From contig JAHBVO010000005.1 of NCBI GenBank assembly GCA_019637435.1, positions 434,001 through 498,000 of the forward strand: DNA of 64,000 nucleotides, read 5' to 3'. Below the pieces are notes generated by a model that did no database searches, was not told the DNA's origin, and saw only the letters and a list, made by a program, of their open reading frames with translations. The position numbers were made by a program, and so were the translations under genes. This DNA is from Candidatus Obscuribacterales bacterium. Lineage in GTDB: Bacteria > Cyanobacteriota > Vampirovibrionia > Obscuribacterales > Obscuribacteraceae. How positions within the stretch are numbered: position 1 is the stretch's first letter; each line of letters begins with the position of its first letter. Positions 17,457 through 26,481 of the stretch are shown here, piece after piece.

Positions 17457-17500
17457 GCTTTCTCGATGAATCGAGAGGTTGATCGTCGATGTGAGAAAGC
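17457..17500 (+). promoter_or_regulatory. Leader with two mutually exclusive hairpins
   Basis: TCTCGAT-GA-ATCGAGA (17461-17476) is a perfect 7-bp stem. GCTTTCTC (17457-17464) can instead pair with GAGAAAGC (17493-17500) over 8 bp, which breaks the first stem. It lies about 85-125 bases upstream of the TPR/Lpt island. Alternative pairing could be regulatory, but no U-run is visible. Confidence 0.3.
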
Positions 17501-17582
17501 TCTCAGCTTGGGAGTGGAACTTTCATGGAGTCGTCGTATTCCATAAGTTCAACCGAATCGACAGGAAAAGCAGGAAGGAAAT

Positions 17583-19040
17583 ATGAACCGCTCAAAATTT
17601 GCAGCGAACAGTATCCATACAATAGTTTTAGCGCTCACAGTGCCGTTCTTGATCGTCATCCCGGCAAAAGCGCAAGACGCAGGTAATACCAAATCCGGTG
17701 CAGCAGACAATCGCACCACGGCCGAAAGTGCCGGAGGCGCTAACGGCGCTGCGGTGAACGGCGACGGTACTGCTGGCGCGACGGCTTCGTCGACGTCGGA
17801 TACAAGCGCTCCGCCAAAACGCAAAAAGATTATCTTCAAGCCGGGCGTTCCGCTCACGATCACAACAGCCAACGAAACTATCAAGGTCACCAACGACGCC
17901 AAAGTCGCGCGGGACCAGGTGGCAAACTTCCCGGACAGCCCTGAGGCGCACTTCGTTCTAGCAGTTGCCTTAACCAGAACGAGCCAGGTCGAAGAAGCCC
18001 TTAAAGAAGTACGTAACGCCCGCAAGCTTTCGAATCAAAAAGGCGGCGCTGTTTATTTCGACCAGATGATTCAAGAGTACGAAAAGATGCTGGCCAACTA
18101 CCCGGAGGATAACGAGGTCCGTTATCACCTGGCCTGGGCTTATTACATGAAGGCTTACGTACTGGCGCGGTATTCGAAGGGCAATACGCCTGCAGCACCG
18201 CAGACAGTGGCAGCCAACGTGGCGGCGGCGGCAGCCAAGCCGGAATTGAATGCTGACAAAGAGAAAACGGTTGCTAAAGCAGATTCCGCCAAGGTTGCGG
18301 GAAAAACCGAAGCAGCGAAAACTGCTGTGGCGAAGACTGACGAATCAAAGCCTGATCTAGCAAAAACAGGCGGTAAAAACGACGCCGCTGAAAAGACAGC
18401 CGACGCCGCCCCGGTCGATCCTGAGAAAGCTAAGAATTGGCACGCTGATTGGGTATCGCAGAACACTGTTCTGTCCAAAGAAGAGCTGGATGAGACAGGT
18501 GACGCAAAGCCCTCCGCAAGCAGCGAAAAGACCACCGTCAAAGTAGCGGATAAGACTGAAGACAAAGGCTACACAAATCTGGGCGAAGAGCCGGAAGAGA
18601 AGAAAGCCTTCACACCACCTGTAGTAGCACCGGCAAACGCCACTCCGAATGGTGGCAACAATAATTTCTGGAGCAATCCGCTCGGCTCACTCACAAACCT
18701 TGGTCCTATCACAGGGATGGAATATGCGAAGGCGAACGCATCACCGGAAGTGATACCACAAATCAAAGCGTATTATCGCCGCTCGCTGAAAAAACTCGAT
18801 GAAGTGCTCGAAAGAGAGCCGGATGACATGCACGCCAAGCTCTATCGCGCACATTTGAACGCCGAGTATTCAGGCGACATCGATGGCGCGATGAAGGTAT
18901 GGGAAGCCTGCCGTGACTCCCATCCGAACAATCCAGCTCCGTACTTTTTCCTTGGTGAAGGCTACCTCAAAAAAGGCGACTTGCGAAATTGCCTCACCAA
19001 CGTGTCCAAAGCAATCGCCCTCAGAGGCGTAGGTAACTAA
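17583..19040 (+). CDS. Exported TPR protein heading the Lpt-like island
   Basis: A 485-aa protein. A signal peptide (about 1-31, ending in PAKAQ) is followed by a low-complexity Ala/Gly/Thr segment, a TPR-like helical region (about 110-200, FPDSPEAHFVLAVALTRTSQ), a Lys/Ala/Asp-rich linker (about 200-290) and two C-terminal TPR units (about 390-480, with PDDMHAKLYRAHLNAEYSGD and PNNPAPYFFLGEGYLKKGD). AAGGAA precedes the ATG. The LptC-like gene starts 8 bp after its stop, so it likely shares that transcript and may act as a periplasmic scaffold. Its function is otherwise unknown. Confidence 0.8.
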   Translation: MNRSKFAANSIHTIVLALTVPFLIVIPAKAQDAGNTKSGAADNRTTAESAGGANGAAVNGDGTAGATASSTSDTSAPPKRKKIIFKPGVPLTITTANETIKVTNDAKVARDQVANFPDSPEAHFVLAVALTRTSQVEEALKEVRNARKLSNQKGGAVYFDQMIQEYEKMLANYPEDNEVRYHLAWAYYMKAYVLARYSKGNTPAAPQTVAANVAAAAAKPELNADKEKTVAKADSAKVAGKTEAAKTAVAKTDESKPDLAKTGGKNDAAEKTADAAPVDPEKAKNWHADWVSQNTVLSKEELDETGDAKPSASSEKTTVKVADKTEDKGYTNLGEEPEEKKAFTPPVVAPANATPNGGNNNFWSNPLGSLTNLGPITGMEYAKANASPEVIPQIKAYYRRSLKKLDEVLEREPDDMHAKLYRAHLNAEYSGDIDGAMKVWEACRDSHPNNPAPYFFLGEGYLKKGDLRNCLTNVSKAIALRGVGN

Positions 19041-19048
19041 GGAGAGAT

Positions 19049-19648
19049 ATGCCCAAGTTCATCAACGGCGGCGTTTTGAAATTGATGCTCGCAATGGGCA
19101 TCCTGGTTGGAATTGTCGGATTGATCTACTTTGCTCACAACAAAGCAGATGAAGAATTGAAAGAGTTTTCAAAACAGCAAGCGAAAGAAAAGACGCTTGA
19201 TGCCGTCACTGTAGACAACTATGAGTTGAAGCAGATAGGCGACGACAACGTGATCCACTGGAAGCTCATAGCGAAGACAGGCACAATGGATCCGTCGACC
19301 AAGGACGTGGCGCTGGTTGACGTCAACGTAAACTATTACAAAGAGGGCAAAGTCAGCATGCACCTGGATGCGCCCGTCGGTAAGGCAAATGAATTAACTC
19401 GAATAATCGTCCTCAAATCGCAAGGGGACAAGAAAGTCATGGTGGGCGGCGACGAAAAGCAGGCGACGCTCGAAACCAAGGAATTGGAATTAACAAAAAA
19501 CAATCAGTTTAAGGCTACAGGTGGTGTTAACATCATGTGGCCCGGGGTAGCCAAGGTGACCGGTAGCGACGCCCATGGCTCGTTCAAGAAGGGCAACCTC
19601 GATAAATTGGTAATTTGCGGAAATACCCACGCTCTCATCGACATCTAG
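19049..19648 (+). CDS. lptC: LptC-like LPS transport protein
   Basis: A 199-aa protein with one N-terminal transmembrane helix (about 8-29) and a beta-rich periplasmic domain (VIHWKLIAKTGTMD, then VDVNVNYYKEGKVSMHLDAP, then a terminal GDKKVMVGGDEKQATLETKELEL segment), the LptC/OstA jellyroll pattern. LptC takes lipopolysaccharide from the LptBFG complex and passes it to LptA. AGGAGA lies just before the ATG. The next gene is the LptA-like protein, followed by LptB and an LptF/G-type permease, which supports the call. Sequence identity to proteobacterial LptC looks low. Confidence 0.75.
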   Translation: MPKFINGGVLKLMLAMGILVGIVGLIYFAHNKADEELKEFSKQQAKEKTLDAVTVDNYELKQIGDDNVIHWKLIAKTGTMDPSTKDVALVDVNVNYYKEGKVSMHLDAPVGKANELTRIIVLKSQGDKKVMVGGDEKQATLETKELELTKNNQFKATGGVNIMWPGVAKVTGSDAHGSFKKGNLDKLVICGNTHALIDI

Positions 19649-19660
19649 TCAAAGGTAACC

Positions 19661-21034
19661 GTGCTCTTGAGAAACTCGAACCGAATCATCAACGGCTTCA
19701 AACCCAATGCTCGCACATTGGCGCACCTTCTCGCCGCCACAATCGCGCTCAATCCGATGATCGCGCTTGCGCAAGACATGGCACCTTCCAGTGGTCCAAT
19801 CGACATCGTCGCCGACGAGCAGGAGTTCGGCGAAGATCGAGTCATCGCTCGCGGTAAGGTCAAGGTAGTTCACGGTGACACCATCATCCGCGCACCAATT
19901 GCGACACTATTCAGAGACGAAGCCGGACAACCTAAACTCGCAATCTTCACAGGCAGCCCCACTCTCGTGCAGGGCACCAACTCCATCCGAGCCAACAAAC
20001 TAACTTTCGATATCAAGGCAGCAAGAATTCTGGCAGAGGGCAATGCGCACTCTGAAGTGCTGTCAAACAGCATGGATGCTGATCAGAAGCCCGCTCCGGC
20101 TGGAGCGAAAGCGGCAGCGCCTGCGAAGAAACAGCCTCCGAAGAAAATGACTCCGGATGACGAAATGGAGCCGGATCCGCCACCGGATGACGAGAAAGCT
20201 GATAACGGCGACCCGAAGGACCCGAGTCCAAATGCGCCCAAAGCTGCGCAGACCGAGGCAAAACCACAAAAAATCATAACCGACTCTGACAAACAAGAGT
20301 TCGAGCGTACGTCCGGCAAATTCGAGGCGCACGGCAACGTGCGTGTGACGACGCAAGGCATCAACGTCCGTTCCAATCACCTGCGACTGGTATACGGTAC
20401 AGATCAAAAAGCGGAGGCGGTCGTCTTCACCGGCGATGTCACCGCGAAACGAGACGCCAACGTCACTCAGGCGGACGTGATGACGTACTTCCTGACGACG
20501 CAGCGATTGCAAGCAACAGGACATGTTAAATCAAGAGTGGTTCAGGAGAAAGCAGCCGGACCAAAAAAGGGGGGCCTCCAGGTAAACAATAGCTCCCAAA
20601 GCGGCGCCAATTCCGGCATGATGAGTCTTTCAAAGAACGACGCACAGGAAATCATCATCATCTCCGACGCGCAGGACTACAATAAGGATACGGGACGTGT
20701 GGACGCTGAGGGGCGGGTTCGCCTCTACTACGGAGCCACCACCGGCATCGGTCCCAAAATCTCGATCATGTCCAACGAGTTTGGTGAAACCGAAAAGGTC
20801 ATCTTCACCGGTCGCTCACAGATCACGCAACCCGGCAGACGTTGGATTGCAGACCGCATCACATACACGGTGGAAGACAACAAAGTTCTGGCAGAAGGGA
20901 ATACCCGCGCCATCATCGTGAAAAACACTTCGGGAGGTGGAGCAGCAGCTCCGAAGGCAGCACCACCTGCGGTGCCGACCAAATCAGAACCAGCATCGCG
21001 GCTGGCTGATGATGGTCACAACAAAACTCACTGA
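19661..21034 (+). CDS. lptA: LptA/OstA-like periplasmic protein with three tandem units
   Basis: LptA bridges the periplasm, moving LPS from LptC to the outer membrane. This protein has 457 aa, against about 185 for E. coli LptA. After a signal peptide (about 1-38) there are three OstA-like units: 46-134 (IDIVADEQEFGEDRVIARGK), 206-293 (SDKQEFERTSGKFEAHGNVR) and 333-420 (SDAQDYNKDTGRVDAEGRVR). They are joined by Pro/Lys/Asp-rich linkers at 140-205 and 295-330. Each unit repeats the order 'D..Q.(F/Y)......(A)(E/R)G.V.' and then 'FTG'. The start is GTG. It reads as a pre-fused LptA trimer; the number of units is seen, the function is inferred. Confidence 0.8.
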   Translation: MLLRNSNRIINGFKPNARTLAHLLAATIALNPMIALAQDMAPSSGPIDIVADEQEFGEDRVIARGKVKVVHGDTIIRAPIATLFRDEAGQPKLAIFTGSPTLVQGTNSIRANKLTFDIKAARILAEGNAHSEVLSNSMDADQKPAPAGAKAAAPAKKQPPKKMTPDDEMEPDPPPDDEKADNGDPKDPSPNAPKAAQTEAKPQKIITDSDKQEFERTSGKFEAHGNVRVTTQGINVRSNHLRLVYGTDQKAEAVVFTGDVTAKRDANVTQADVMTYFLTTQRLQATGHVKSRVVQEKAAGPKKGGLQVNNSSQSGANSGMMSLSKNDAQEIIIISDAQDYNKDTGRVDAEGRVRLYYGATTGIGPKISIMSNEFGETEKVIFTGRSQITQPGRRWIADRITYTVEDNKVLAEGNTRAIIVKNTSGGGAAAPKAAPPAVPTKSEPASRLADDGHNKTH

Positions 21035-21061
21035 GGATTCAGGATTTAGAGGTTCAGTTCA

Positions 21062-21820
21062 ATGACAGCGACGACAGCGTCAAACAGCACAGGTGAAAAA
21101 ACACTTGTCATATCCAATCTGCAAAAGAGCTACGGCGGGCGCAGAGTGGTGAATGATGTGAGTTTTCACGTCAGCCGCGGCGAAGTCGTTGGGCTGCTCG
21201 GACGTAACGGTGCAGGCAAAACCACATCATTCGACATGGTGCTCGGGCTGGTCGTGCCGGAGAAGGGCAGCATCAAACTGGGTCAGAAAGAACTTTCAAA
21301 ATTGCCTATCCACATGCGAGCCAGGCTCGGAGTAGGCTACCTTCCACAAGAGAACTCCACGTTTAGAAAATTGACCGTGGGCGAAAATATCAAAATCGTT
21401 CTCGAGCTGCGCGGTATCAAACGGTCGCAGCAAGCTGAAAAAATCAAATATCTTCTCAGTCAATTCGGTCTCGAACACCTTATTGACGTTACGGCGGTTC
21501 AACTCTCCGGGGGTGAGCGTCGCCGTCTGGAAATCGCGCGAACTCTGGCTGGCGAGCCCGAATTCATTCTATTGGACGAACCGTTTACCGGTATCGACCC
21601 TATCTCAATCGCCGATATCCAGGGTCTGATCAGAAGATTGAAAACCGAGTGGAATCTCGGCGTTCTTCTGACAGACCACAACCCCCGTGCAACACTGCAC
21701 ATCACGGACAGAGCCTATCTTATCGATCAAGGCAAAATTCTCGTTCAAGGTTCAACGATAGAAGTCGCTGAAAGCCCAGTCGCGAGAAAACATTATTTAG
21801 GCGAGGACTTCTCTCTATGA
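21062..21820 (+). CDS. lptB: LptB-like ABC transporter ATPase
   Basis: A 252-aa cytosolic ATPase. Walker A is GRNGAGKTT (47-55), the signature is LSGGERRRLEIAR (about 143), Walker B is FILLDEP (about 165), and the H-loop is LLTDHN. The region after Walker B (FTGIDPISIADIQGLI) is typical of LptB, which powers LPS extraction. AGAGG precedes the ATG. Its TGA overlaps the ATG of the following permease (ATGA), so they are made together. Confidence 0.93.
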   Translation: MTATTASNSTGEKTLVISNLQKSYGGRRVVNDVSFHVSRGEVVGLLGRNGAGKTTSFDMVLGLVVPEKGSIKLGQKELSKLPIHMRARLGVGYLPQENSTFRKLTVGENIKIVLELRGIKRSQQAEKIKYLLSQFGLEHLIDVTAVQLSGGERRRLEIARTLAGEPEFILLDEPFTGIDPISIADIQGLIRRLKTEWNLGVLLTDHNPRATLHITDRAYLIDQGKILVQGSTIEVAESPVARKHYLGEDFSL

Positions 21821-22917
21821 TCTGGAACATGAAGCTGCTCGATCGGTATATCGCCAACGAGTTCTGGCAGCCCCTCCTATTCGGTATCGGTATCGTCACC
21901 GGCGTGTGGTTCGGTGCCGACCAGCTCAAGACCATGTTCAGTTTGATCATGCGCTCCGGCGTGCCCCTGGAGTTAGCCTTCACTATTCTAGGTTTGCACC
22001 TTCCGGAAATTATCGTTTTGACGATTCCGATCGGGGTGCTCCTCGGTACATTGCTTGTATTCAACAGACTGTCCGGCGACTCTGAAATTATCGCTCTGAG
22101 AACAAACGGAGTCAGCTTCTACCGAATCATGGTGGCGCCGCTTCTGTTCGGTCTTCTGACCAGCTTTTTGAGCTTCGGAATCAACGAATGCGTCGTGCCT
22201 GTCGCAAGTAGAACAGCGAAGAAACTAGAGTTCCTTGCGCTCTATAAATCAGAATTGCCTCAGGGTCAGGCCAACTTTACTTATATGGAACGCGACAAAA
22301 ACCTCGCGCTCAACCGAATTTTCTATGTGGGCTATTACAACGGCAAACGACTGCACGACGTCATCGTGCTCGACTTCAGCCGCGACCAGCTCTCGCAGAT
22401 TGTGTGCGCCGCAACGGGCATCTTCAACCACGGCGAGTGGACCCTGGAGAATGGACGCTCGTATTGCATCAACCGTCAGAGCGACATCACACAAATTCTG
22501 CAGTTCGAAACACTCAAAATTCCAAACGTGAAAAACGCCTCCAAGGTTTTGGATTCAGGGTCTATCAAGCCGAAAGAAATGAACATGGCTGAGTTGGCGA
22601 GCTACATCGACACGCTCAAGCAATCGAATGCCGTGTCAAATGACCTGCTCGTCCGGCTCTATCAAAAGGTAAGCCAACCGCTCGCCTGTTTGATCGTTGC
22701 ACTTGCCGGCGCCCCTCTGGGCTTGCTCGGTCGCCGTTCGCGAAGCAACATCGGTCTTATCTACTCAGCCGTAGTCGTATTCCTCTATTACGTCCTGCAA
22801 TCCAGCTCCGGCGCTATGGGTGAAGCCGGTCGTATCAGCCCGCTGGTCGCTGCCTGGTTGCCCAATATCGTCATCGGCTTCCTCGGAATAGTGATCCTCT
22901 ACTTCAAGGGCAAGTAG
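21817..22917 (+). CDS. LptF/LptG-family permease
   Basis: A 366-aa membrane protein of the YjgP/YjgQ family. It has three N-terminal helices (starting LLDRYIANEFWQPLLFGIGI), a periplasmic beta-rich domain of about 170 residues, and three C-terminal helices with VSQPLACLIVALAGAPLGLLGRRS. It forms the membrane channel of the LPS exporter with LptB. Only one such gene is present, whereas proteobacteria have LptF plus LptG, so it may work as a homodimer or the partner lies elsewhere. It overlaps lptB by 4 bases. Confidence 0.9.
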   Translation: MIWNMKLLDRYIANEFWQPLLFGIGIVTGVWFGADQLKTMFSLIMRSGVPLELAFTILGLHLPEIIVLTIPIGVLLGTLLVFNRLSGDSEIIALRTNGVSFYRIMVAPLLFGLLTSFLSFGINECVVPVASRTAKKLEFLALYKSELPQGQANFTYMERDKNLALNRIFYVGYYNGKRLHDVIVLDFSRDQLSQIVCAATGIFNHGEWTLENGRSYCINRQSDITQILQFETLKIPNVKNASKVLDSGSIKPKEMNMAELASYIDTLKQSNAVSNDLLVRLYQKVSQPLACLIVALAGAPLGLLGRRSRSNIGLIYSAVVVFLYYVLQSSSGAMGEAGRISPLVAAWLPNIVIGFLGIVILYFKGK

Positions 22918-23011
22918 CGCGACAAATCCGACATTTATGAGTTCCAGTTAAACTGTAAACAATTGCGAGCCTCATTGCATGCGGCTTTCGGGTGCCGTGG
23001 GAAAAACCACA

Positions 23012-23040
23012 TTGACCTCGACATTCGGCCTGCCTTATCT
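23012..23040 (+). promoter_or_regulatory. Putative promoter upstream of the TPR protein gene
   Basis: TTGACC (23012-23017), a 17-bp spacer and TTATCT (23035-23040) resemble a sigma-70 promoter between the LPS permease gene and the TPR gene. The start site near 23047 would put GTG 23055 almost at the 5' end. Confidence 0.4.
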
Positions 23041-23054
23041 TCTGGATATATAAG

Positions 23055-24482
23055 TTGTGCCTTATCACTGCTCCGTTTTCCTGTTGGCAATTCCCCTTGG
23101 CAAGCAATACTCAAATAGTCGCAAACATCCACCGGAGCAACCGCCCGGGCAAGAGAATCTGGATTGGCATCTTTGCCGCCATAGCTCTAGTGACACTGCC
23201 GGTATTGCCGCTGAAATTTCTGGGAATTCCAGGACCAGACCTGGATTGGCACTCTATTGAATCTCTTTTCAGTAAAATAGGCGTCCCCGGTCAATCAACC
23301 ACACCTCAGACAGTTGAAACAGCCGCGCCGGCTCTGAGCTCCGACATCAAGCTCATGGATGTAACTGTGAGATCCCTGCTGGCTCAGGTATCGAAAAATC
23401 CAGGGGATCCTGCCCTACATAATAGAATTGGCTTGGTTTATGCGGAACTGGGAGAGCCCCATTCTGCCGTCACCCATTTCGAGGAAGCTATCAAGCTGTC
23501 GAGGCAGAAGATCAAAGGTCTGACGCTGACCAGCAATCAAGCAATGGAAAAGCATGATGTCGATAAAGCATCCGGATGCACGCTTGAAATTTCGGCACTC
23601 AACGTTCAACTTGCAGCCGCCCACAGCAGTCTTGCTAGAGTCTACGAGCAGCTCGGTAAGAGCGATAAGGTTATGGCGCAACTCAATGAATTGAGCAAAG
23701 ACATATCGTTGAGCCGCGTCATCAAAGCTTCTACGCTATTGACGATTGCCGCAGCACCTGATGGCAGCACCATACTCAGTGCCAACGGCAGACTGGACGC
23801 AGATACAGCAGCACTTCTAGCTCGAGCGGACGCCTTGCGCCAAGCCGGTCGCGGTCTTGAGGCGATGAATGAATATAAGAAACTTTCTGAAAGAGTGCCT
23901 AATCTTGCGCTAGTTCATAAAGAATATGGTTTAACGGCTCTTGCTATGCGCAACACCTGGCTCGCGCAGGAAGAACTCGAAAAGGCAGTCCAGCTGAACG
24001 GGAAGGACTCGGCAGCGCACACCGCCCTTGGTACCATACAAGGACAGCTCGGGCAACGCGACAAGGCGATCTCCGAGTTTGAAAAAGCCATAGCGCTGAA
24101 TCCCAAAGAAGTGAATGCCGCATTCAATCTGGGCAACATCTATGCTGACGCCGGTCAGTACGACAAGGCAATCGGCGCATTTCAAAAGGCAGTCGCAGGT
24201 CAGCCGGGATTTGCACTGGCGCATAACAACCTCGCCACCATGTATTCGTTCTCCGGCGACACAGCCAGCGCCGCTCGCGAATTTAGAACAGCGATTAACC
24301 TGTCACCAAACATGGCATCAGCTCATTACGGTTTGGGAATCGCCTGTCTCAACGAGAAAAACTACGCCGAAAGTGCAAAGTCGTTTAAACGTGCTTTGCA
24401 GCTAAATCCTGACTTAATCGATGCACAGAGTAAACTTGAAGTTGCACAAAAGCGGTTACGCGGACAACTGAAGTTTAATTGA
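23055..24482 (+). CDS. Membrane-anchored TPR protein
   Basis: Up to 475 aa. One hydrophobic helix (about 35-58, IWIGIFAAIALVTLPVLPL) is followed by a TPR array: an early unit at about 110-140 (NPGDPALHNRIGLVYAELGE) and at least five canonical units at about 265-470 (for example ALNPKEVNAAFNLGNIYADA). GTG 23055 lacks a ribosome site; TTG 23097 is another choice, so the N-terminus is uncertain. It probably displays TPRs outside the cytoplasm as a protein-assembly surface, close to the Lpt genes. Its TGA overlaps the TTG start of aroK (TTGA). Confidence 0.8.
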   Translation: MCLITAPFSCWQFPLASNTQIVANIHRSNRPGKRIWIGIFAAIALVTLPVLPLKFLGIPGPDLDWHSIESLFSKIGVPGQSTTPQTVETAAPALSSDIKLMDVTVRSLLAQVSKNPGDPALHNRIGLVYAELGEPHSAVTHFEEAIKLSRQKIKGLTLTSNQAMEKHDVDKASGCTLEISALNVQLAAAHSSLARVYEQLGKSDKVMAQLNELSKDISLSRVIKASTLLTIAAAPDGSTILSANGRLDADTAALLARADALRQAGRGLEAMNEYKKLSERVPNLALVHKEYGLTALAMRNTWLAQEELEKAVQLNGKDSAAHTALGTIQGQLGQRDKAISEFEKAIALNPKEVNAAFNLGNIYADAGQYDKAIGAFQKAVAGQPGFALAHNNLATMYSFSGDTASAAREFRTAINLSPNMASAHYGLGIACLNEKNYAESAKSFKRALQLNPDLIDAQSKLEVAQKRLRGQLKFN

Positions 24483-25165
24483 TCGACACCAACGAGTTTA
24501 CCTGCGTTATTTTCACCGGACTGCCTGGTTCGGGAAAAACCACTTGCGGTGCGCAGCTCGGCGAAGAACTCGGTCTTCCCTTCTTCGACACGGACGAGTT
24601 GATCGAGTCGAGCGAATGCAGAACAATCAAGGACATTTTTGCCACCGAGGGCGAAGCGCACTTTCGCCTGCTTGAACGCGAAGTTCTGCGCCTGCTCGAA
24701 TATGAAGTGGCGAAAAGAAAACCTGCCTCCTCAAATTTGCCGGAGCTCTGCGATCAGCAAAAACCAGTTTCGGCCCAGCTTGCAGCTAGAATTGCCGGCG
24801 AGATTGATGGGGTGAGCAAGGCAAAAGGCATGATTATTGCAGTTGGAGGAGGCGTTCCGGAACCGGAGGAGAACCGAGAAGCGCTTAAACGGCTGGGTAC
24901 AGTCGTTTATCTCGCGAGTGAACCTGTAGAAATCGCAGCCAGACTGACAGACGATGGACTGAGACCGCTTTTGAGCGCAAACTCGCCGGAAGCCAAGGGT
25001 AGTGGGCACGCAAGGTCGAACATGGTTTCAAAATTAAAAGGGCTTCTTGACAGGAGAAGACAAGCGTATGAATGCGCCGATATTAAGATAGACACCACGG
25101 GGCTCAGCCCGCACCAGATCATAAACGTGCTTCAAGAACGACTCAAAACGCACCTAAAGATCTAA
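24479..25165 (+). CDS. aroK: Shikimate kinase with an insert
   Basis: Phosphorylates shikimate in chorismate synthesis. It has 228 aa, against about 170-180 in the family. Walker A is GLPGSGKTT (14-22); the shikimate-site Asp is in FFDTDELIE, Arg in EAHFRLLEREVL, VGGG sits near 122, the lid Arg in GLRPLL (near 162) and the C-terminal Arg in DRRRQAYECAD. About 40-45 extra residues lie between LEYEVAK and the VGGG strand. The start is a TTG inside the stop of the TPR gene. aroQ, another shikimate-pathway gene, follows after one unknown gene. Confidence 0.87.
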   Translation: MIDTNEFTCVIFTGLPGSGKTTCGAQLGEELGLPFFDTDELIESSECRTIKDIFATEGEAHFRLLEREVLRLLEYEVAKRKPASSNLPELCDQQKPVSAQLAARIAGEIDGVSKAKGMIIAVGGGVPEPEENREALKRLGTVVYLASEPVEIAARLTDDGLRPLLSANSPEAKGSGHARSNMVSKLKGLLDRRRQAYECADIKIDTTGLSPHQIINVLQERLKTHLKI

Positions 25166-25282
25166 AAGAGAGCTTCTAAGGGTATAGAATTAACTCCGGT
25201 ATTTGTCGACGAACTGTCGGCAGAAGTCAGGAGATTAAACTCACCGCCCCCTGACCGAGACATCTGAGAGGAGAAACGCCCG

Positions 25283-25900
25283 GTGGTCACCCAAGACGAA
25301 CTTATGTACCTTCAGTCGCAGCTAGAAGGGCTTGAGTCGATTTTTATGGAACTGATGCCATTTGGTGTTGAGCTCAAGCGCCAGCAGGTGCAAGATTTTT
25401 ACGATAAGCGCCTCGACGCCGCCAGTAACCCTGTTTCGTCGGTCGCGCCAACAGAATTGAGACGTCAATTCAACACCAAGGCAAACCAGGTCAGAAACCT
25501 TGTCGACAGCGCCGAATCGTTGGGCGATGCGGGCAATAAGCTCAACTTGATTAGAGCAGCGTCGTCGCTGCCCGAGGAGCGCAGCCGCTCGGTCACCAAC
25601 TCGGTTCTGCAATTCTGCAAAGAACTCACATTTGAAACCAAAGCAGATCCCAAGCTGCTTGACGAGATTCTGAGATCCGGAGACTTGAGACCGGTGGAGG
25701 CTCGAATGCTGCTGGCAGCAGCGATGTTCTTGATTGCCGACCGCGTCGATAATGGTGGACAGAAGCTTCCAGTGCGCGATTTACTCGCACAATTTATCGG
25801 CATGGTCAAAGCGGAAAGGCTGCTGGCGAGAAACGATCCGTTTCTTCTCGAAGCACAGTGTGCGCTTGAAGCTCTCGACATGGAAGAAGCCGGGAATTAG
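25283..25900 (+). CDS. Unknown helical protein between aroK and aroQ
   Basis: A 205-aa cytosolic protein with no signal peptide, membrane helix or familiar motif. It is mostly amphipathic helix, for example LMYLQSQLEGLESIFMELMP near the start and EARMLLAAAMFLIADRVDNG near residue 150. It starts with GTG after GAGAGGAGAAA. aroQ begins 2 bp past its stop, so it is probably co-translated. Placement suggests a link to the shikimate genes, but they may simply share an operon. I do not recognise it. Confidence 0.75.
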   Translation: MVTQDELMYLQSQLEGLESIFMELMPFGVELKRQQVQDFYDKRLDAASNPVSSVAPTELRRQFNTKANQVRNLVDSAESLGDAGNKLNLIRAASSLPEERSRSVTNSVLQFCKELTFETKADPKLLDEILRSGDLRPVEARMLLAAAMFLIADRVDNGGQKLPVRDLLAQFIGMVKAERLLARNDPFLLEAQCALEALDMEEAGN

Positions 25901-25902
25901 TA

Positions 25903-26349
25903 GTGAAGATCAAGGTAATTCACGGTCCCAATCTTAATTTGCTTGGTACGCGTGAGCCCGAAAAATACGGCGCGAAAACACTCGCGCAAATCAACACTGA
26001 GTTGGAAAACCTGGCTCAAGAGCTCGGAATATCTACTATCGAGTTCTTCCAATCAAATATAGAAGGCGAAATAGTCGACGAGATTCAAAAGGCGGGTCGC
26101 GAAAAATTCGATGCGATTCTAATTAATCCGGCAGCCTACGGACACACGTCGATAGCCATTCGTGATGCCTTTCTCGGAGTCTCGATTCCGTTTGTAGAGG
26201 TGCATCTGTCAAATATCTACAAACGCGAAGAATTCCGCAAAAGGACATATCTTTCTGATATCGCCGAAGGCGTCATAACAGGCTTCCAGTCTGAAAGTTA
26301 TATGTTTGGATTAAGAGCGTTAAAAACGCTTGTCGATAGCAAACGCTAG
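25903..26349 (+). CDS. aroQ: Type II 3-dehydroquinate dehydratase
   Basis: Converts 3-dehydroquinate to 3-dehydroshikimate. Its 148 aa are normal for the dodecameric type II enzyme. HGPNLNLLGTREPEKYG (6-22) carries the catalytic Arg and Tyr; SNIEGEIVDEIQ (about 47-58), NPAAYGHTS (76-84) and EVHLSN (near 100-105, catalytic His) complete the site. The start is GTG, 2 bp after the upstream stop. Confidence 0.95.
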   Translation: MKIKVIHGPNLNLLGTREPEKYGAKTLAQINTELENLAQELGISTIEFFQSNIEGEIVDEIQKAGREKFDAILINPAAYGHTSIAIRDAFLGVSIPFVEVHLSNIYKREEFRKRTYLSDIAEGVITGFQSESYMFGLRALKTLVDSKR

Positions 26350-26433
26350 TGGGACTGGGCTCCGGAAGCAGCAAGATTGCAACACATTAATGAGCCAATA
26401 AGCCGTCTAACGGAGCGAATCGTAGAACCGGGC

Positions 26434-26439
26434 TATAAT
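26434..26439 (+). promoter_or_regulatory. Consensus -10 box
   Basis: A perfect TATAAT lies about 40 bases upstream of the TTG at 26482. No good -35 box is seen at 16-18 bp. It supports a start downstream of this point for the TPR gene. Confidence 0.4.
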
Positions 26440-26481
26440 AGGGACTTGTTCGCTTGCGAACGTGGCTTGAGGATCAGTCTT

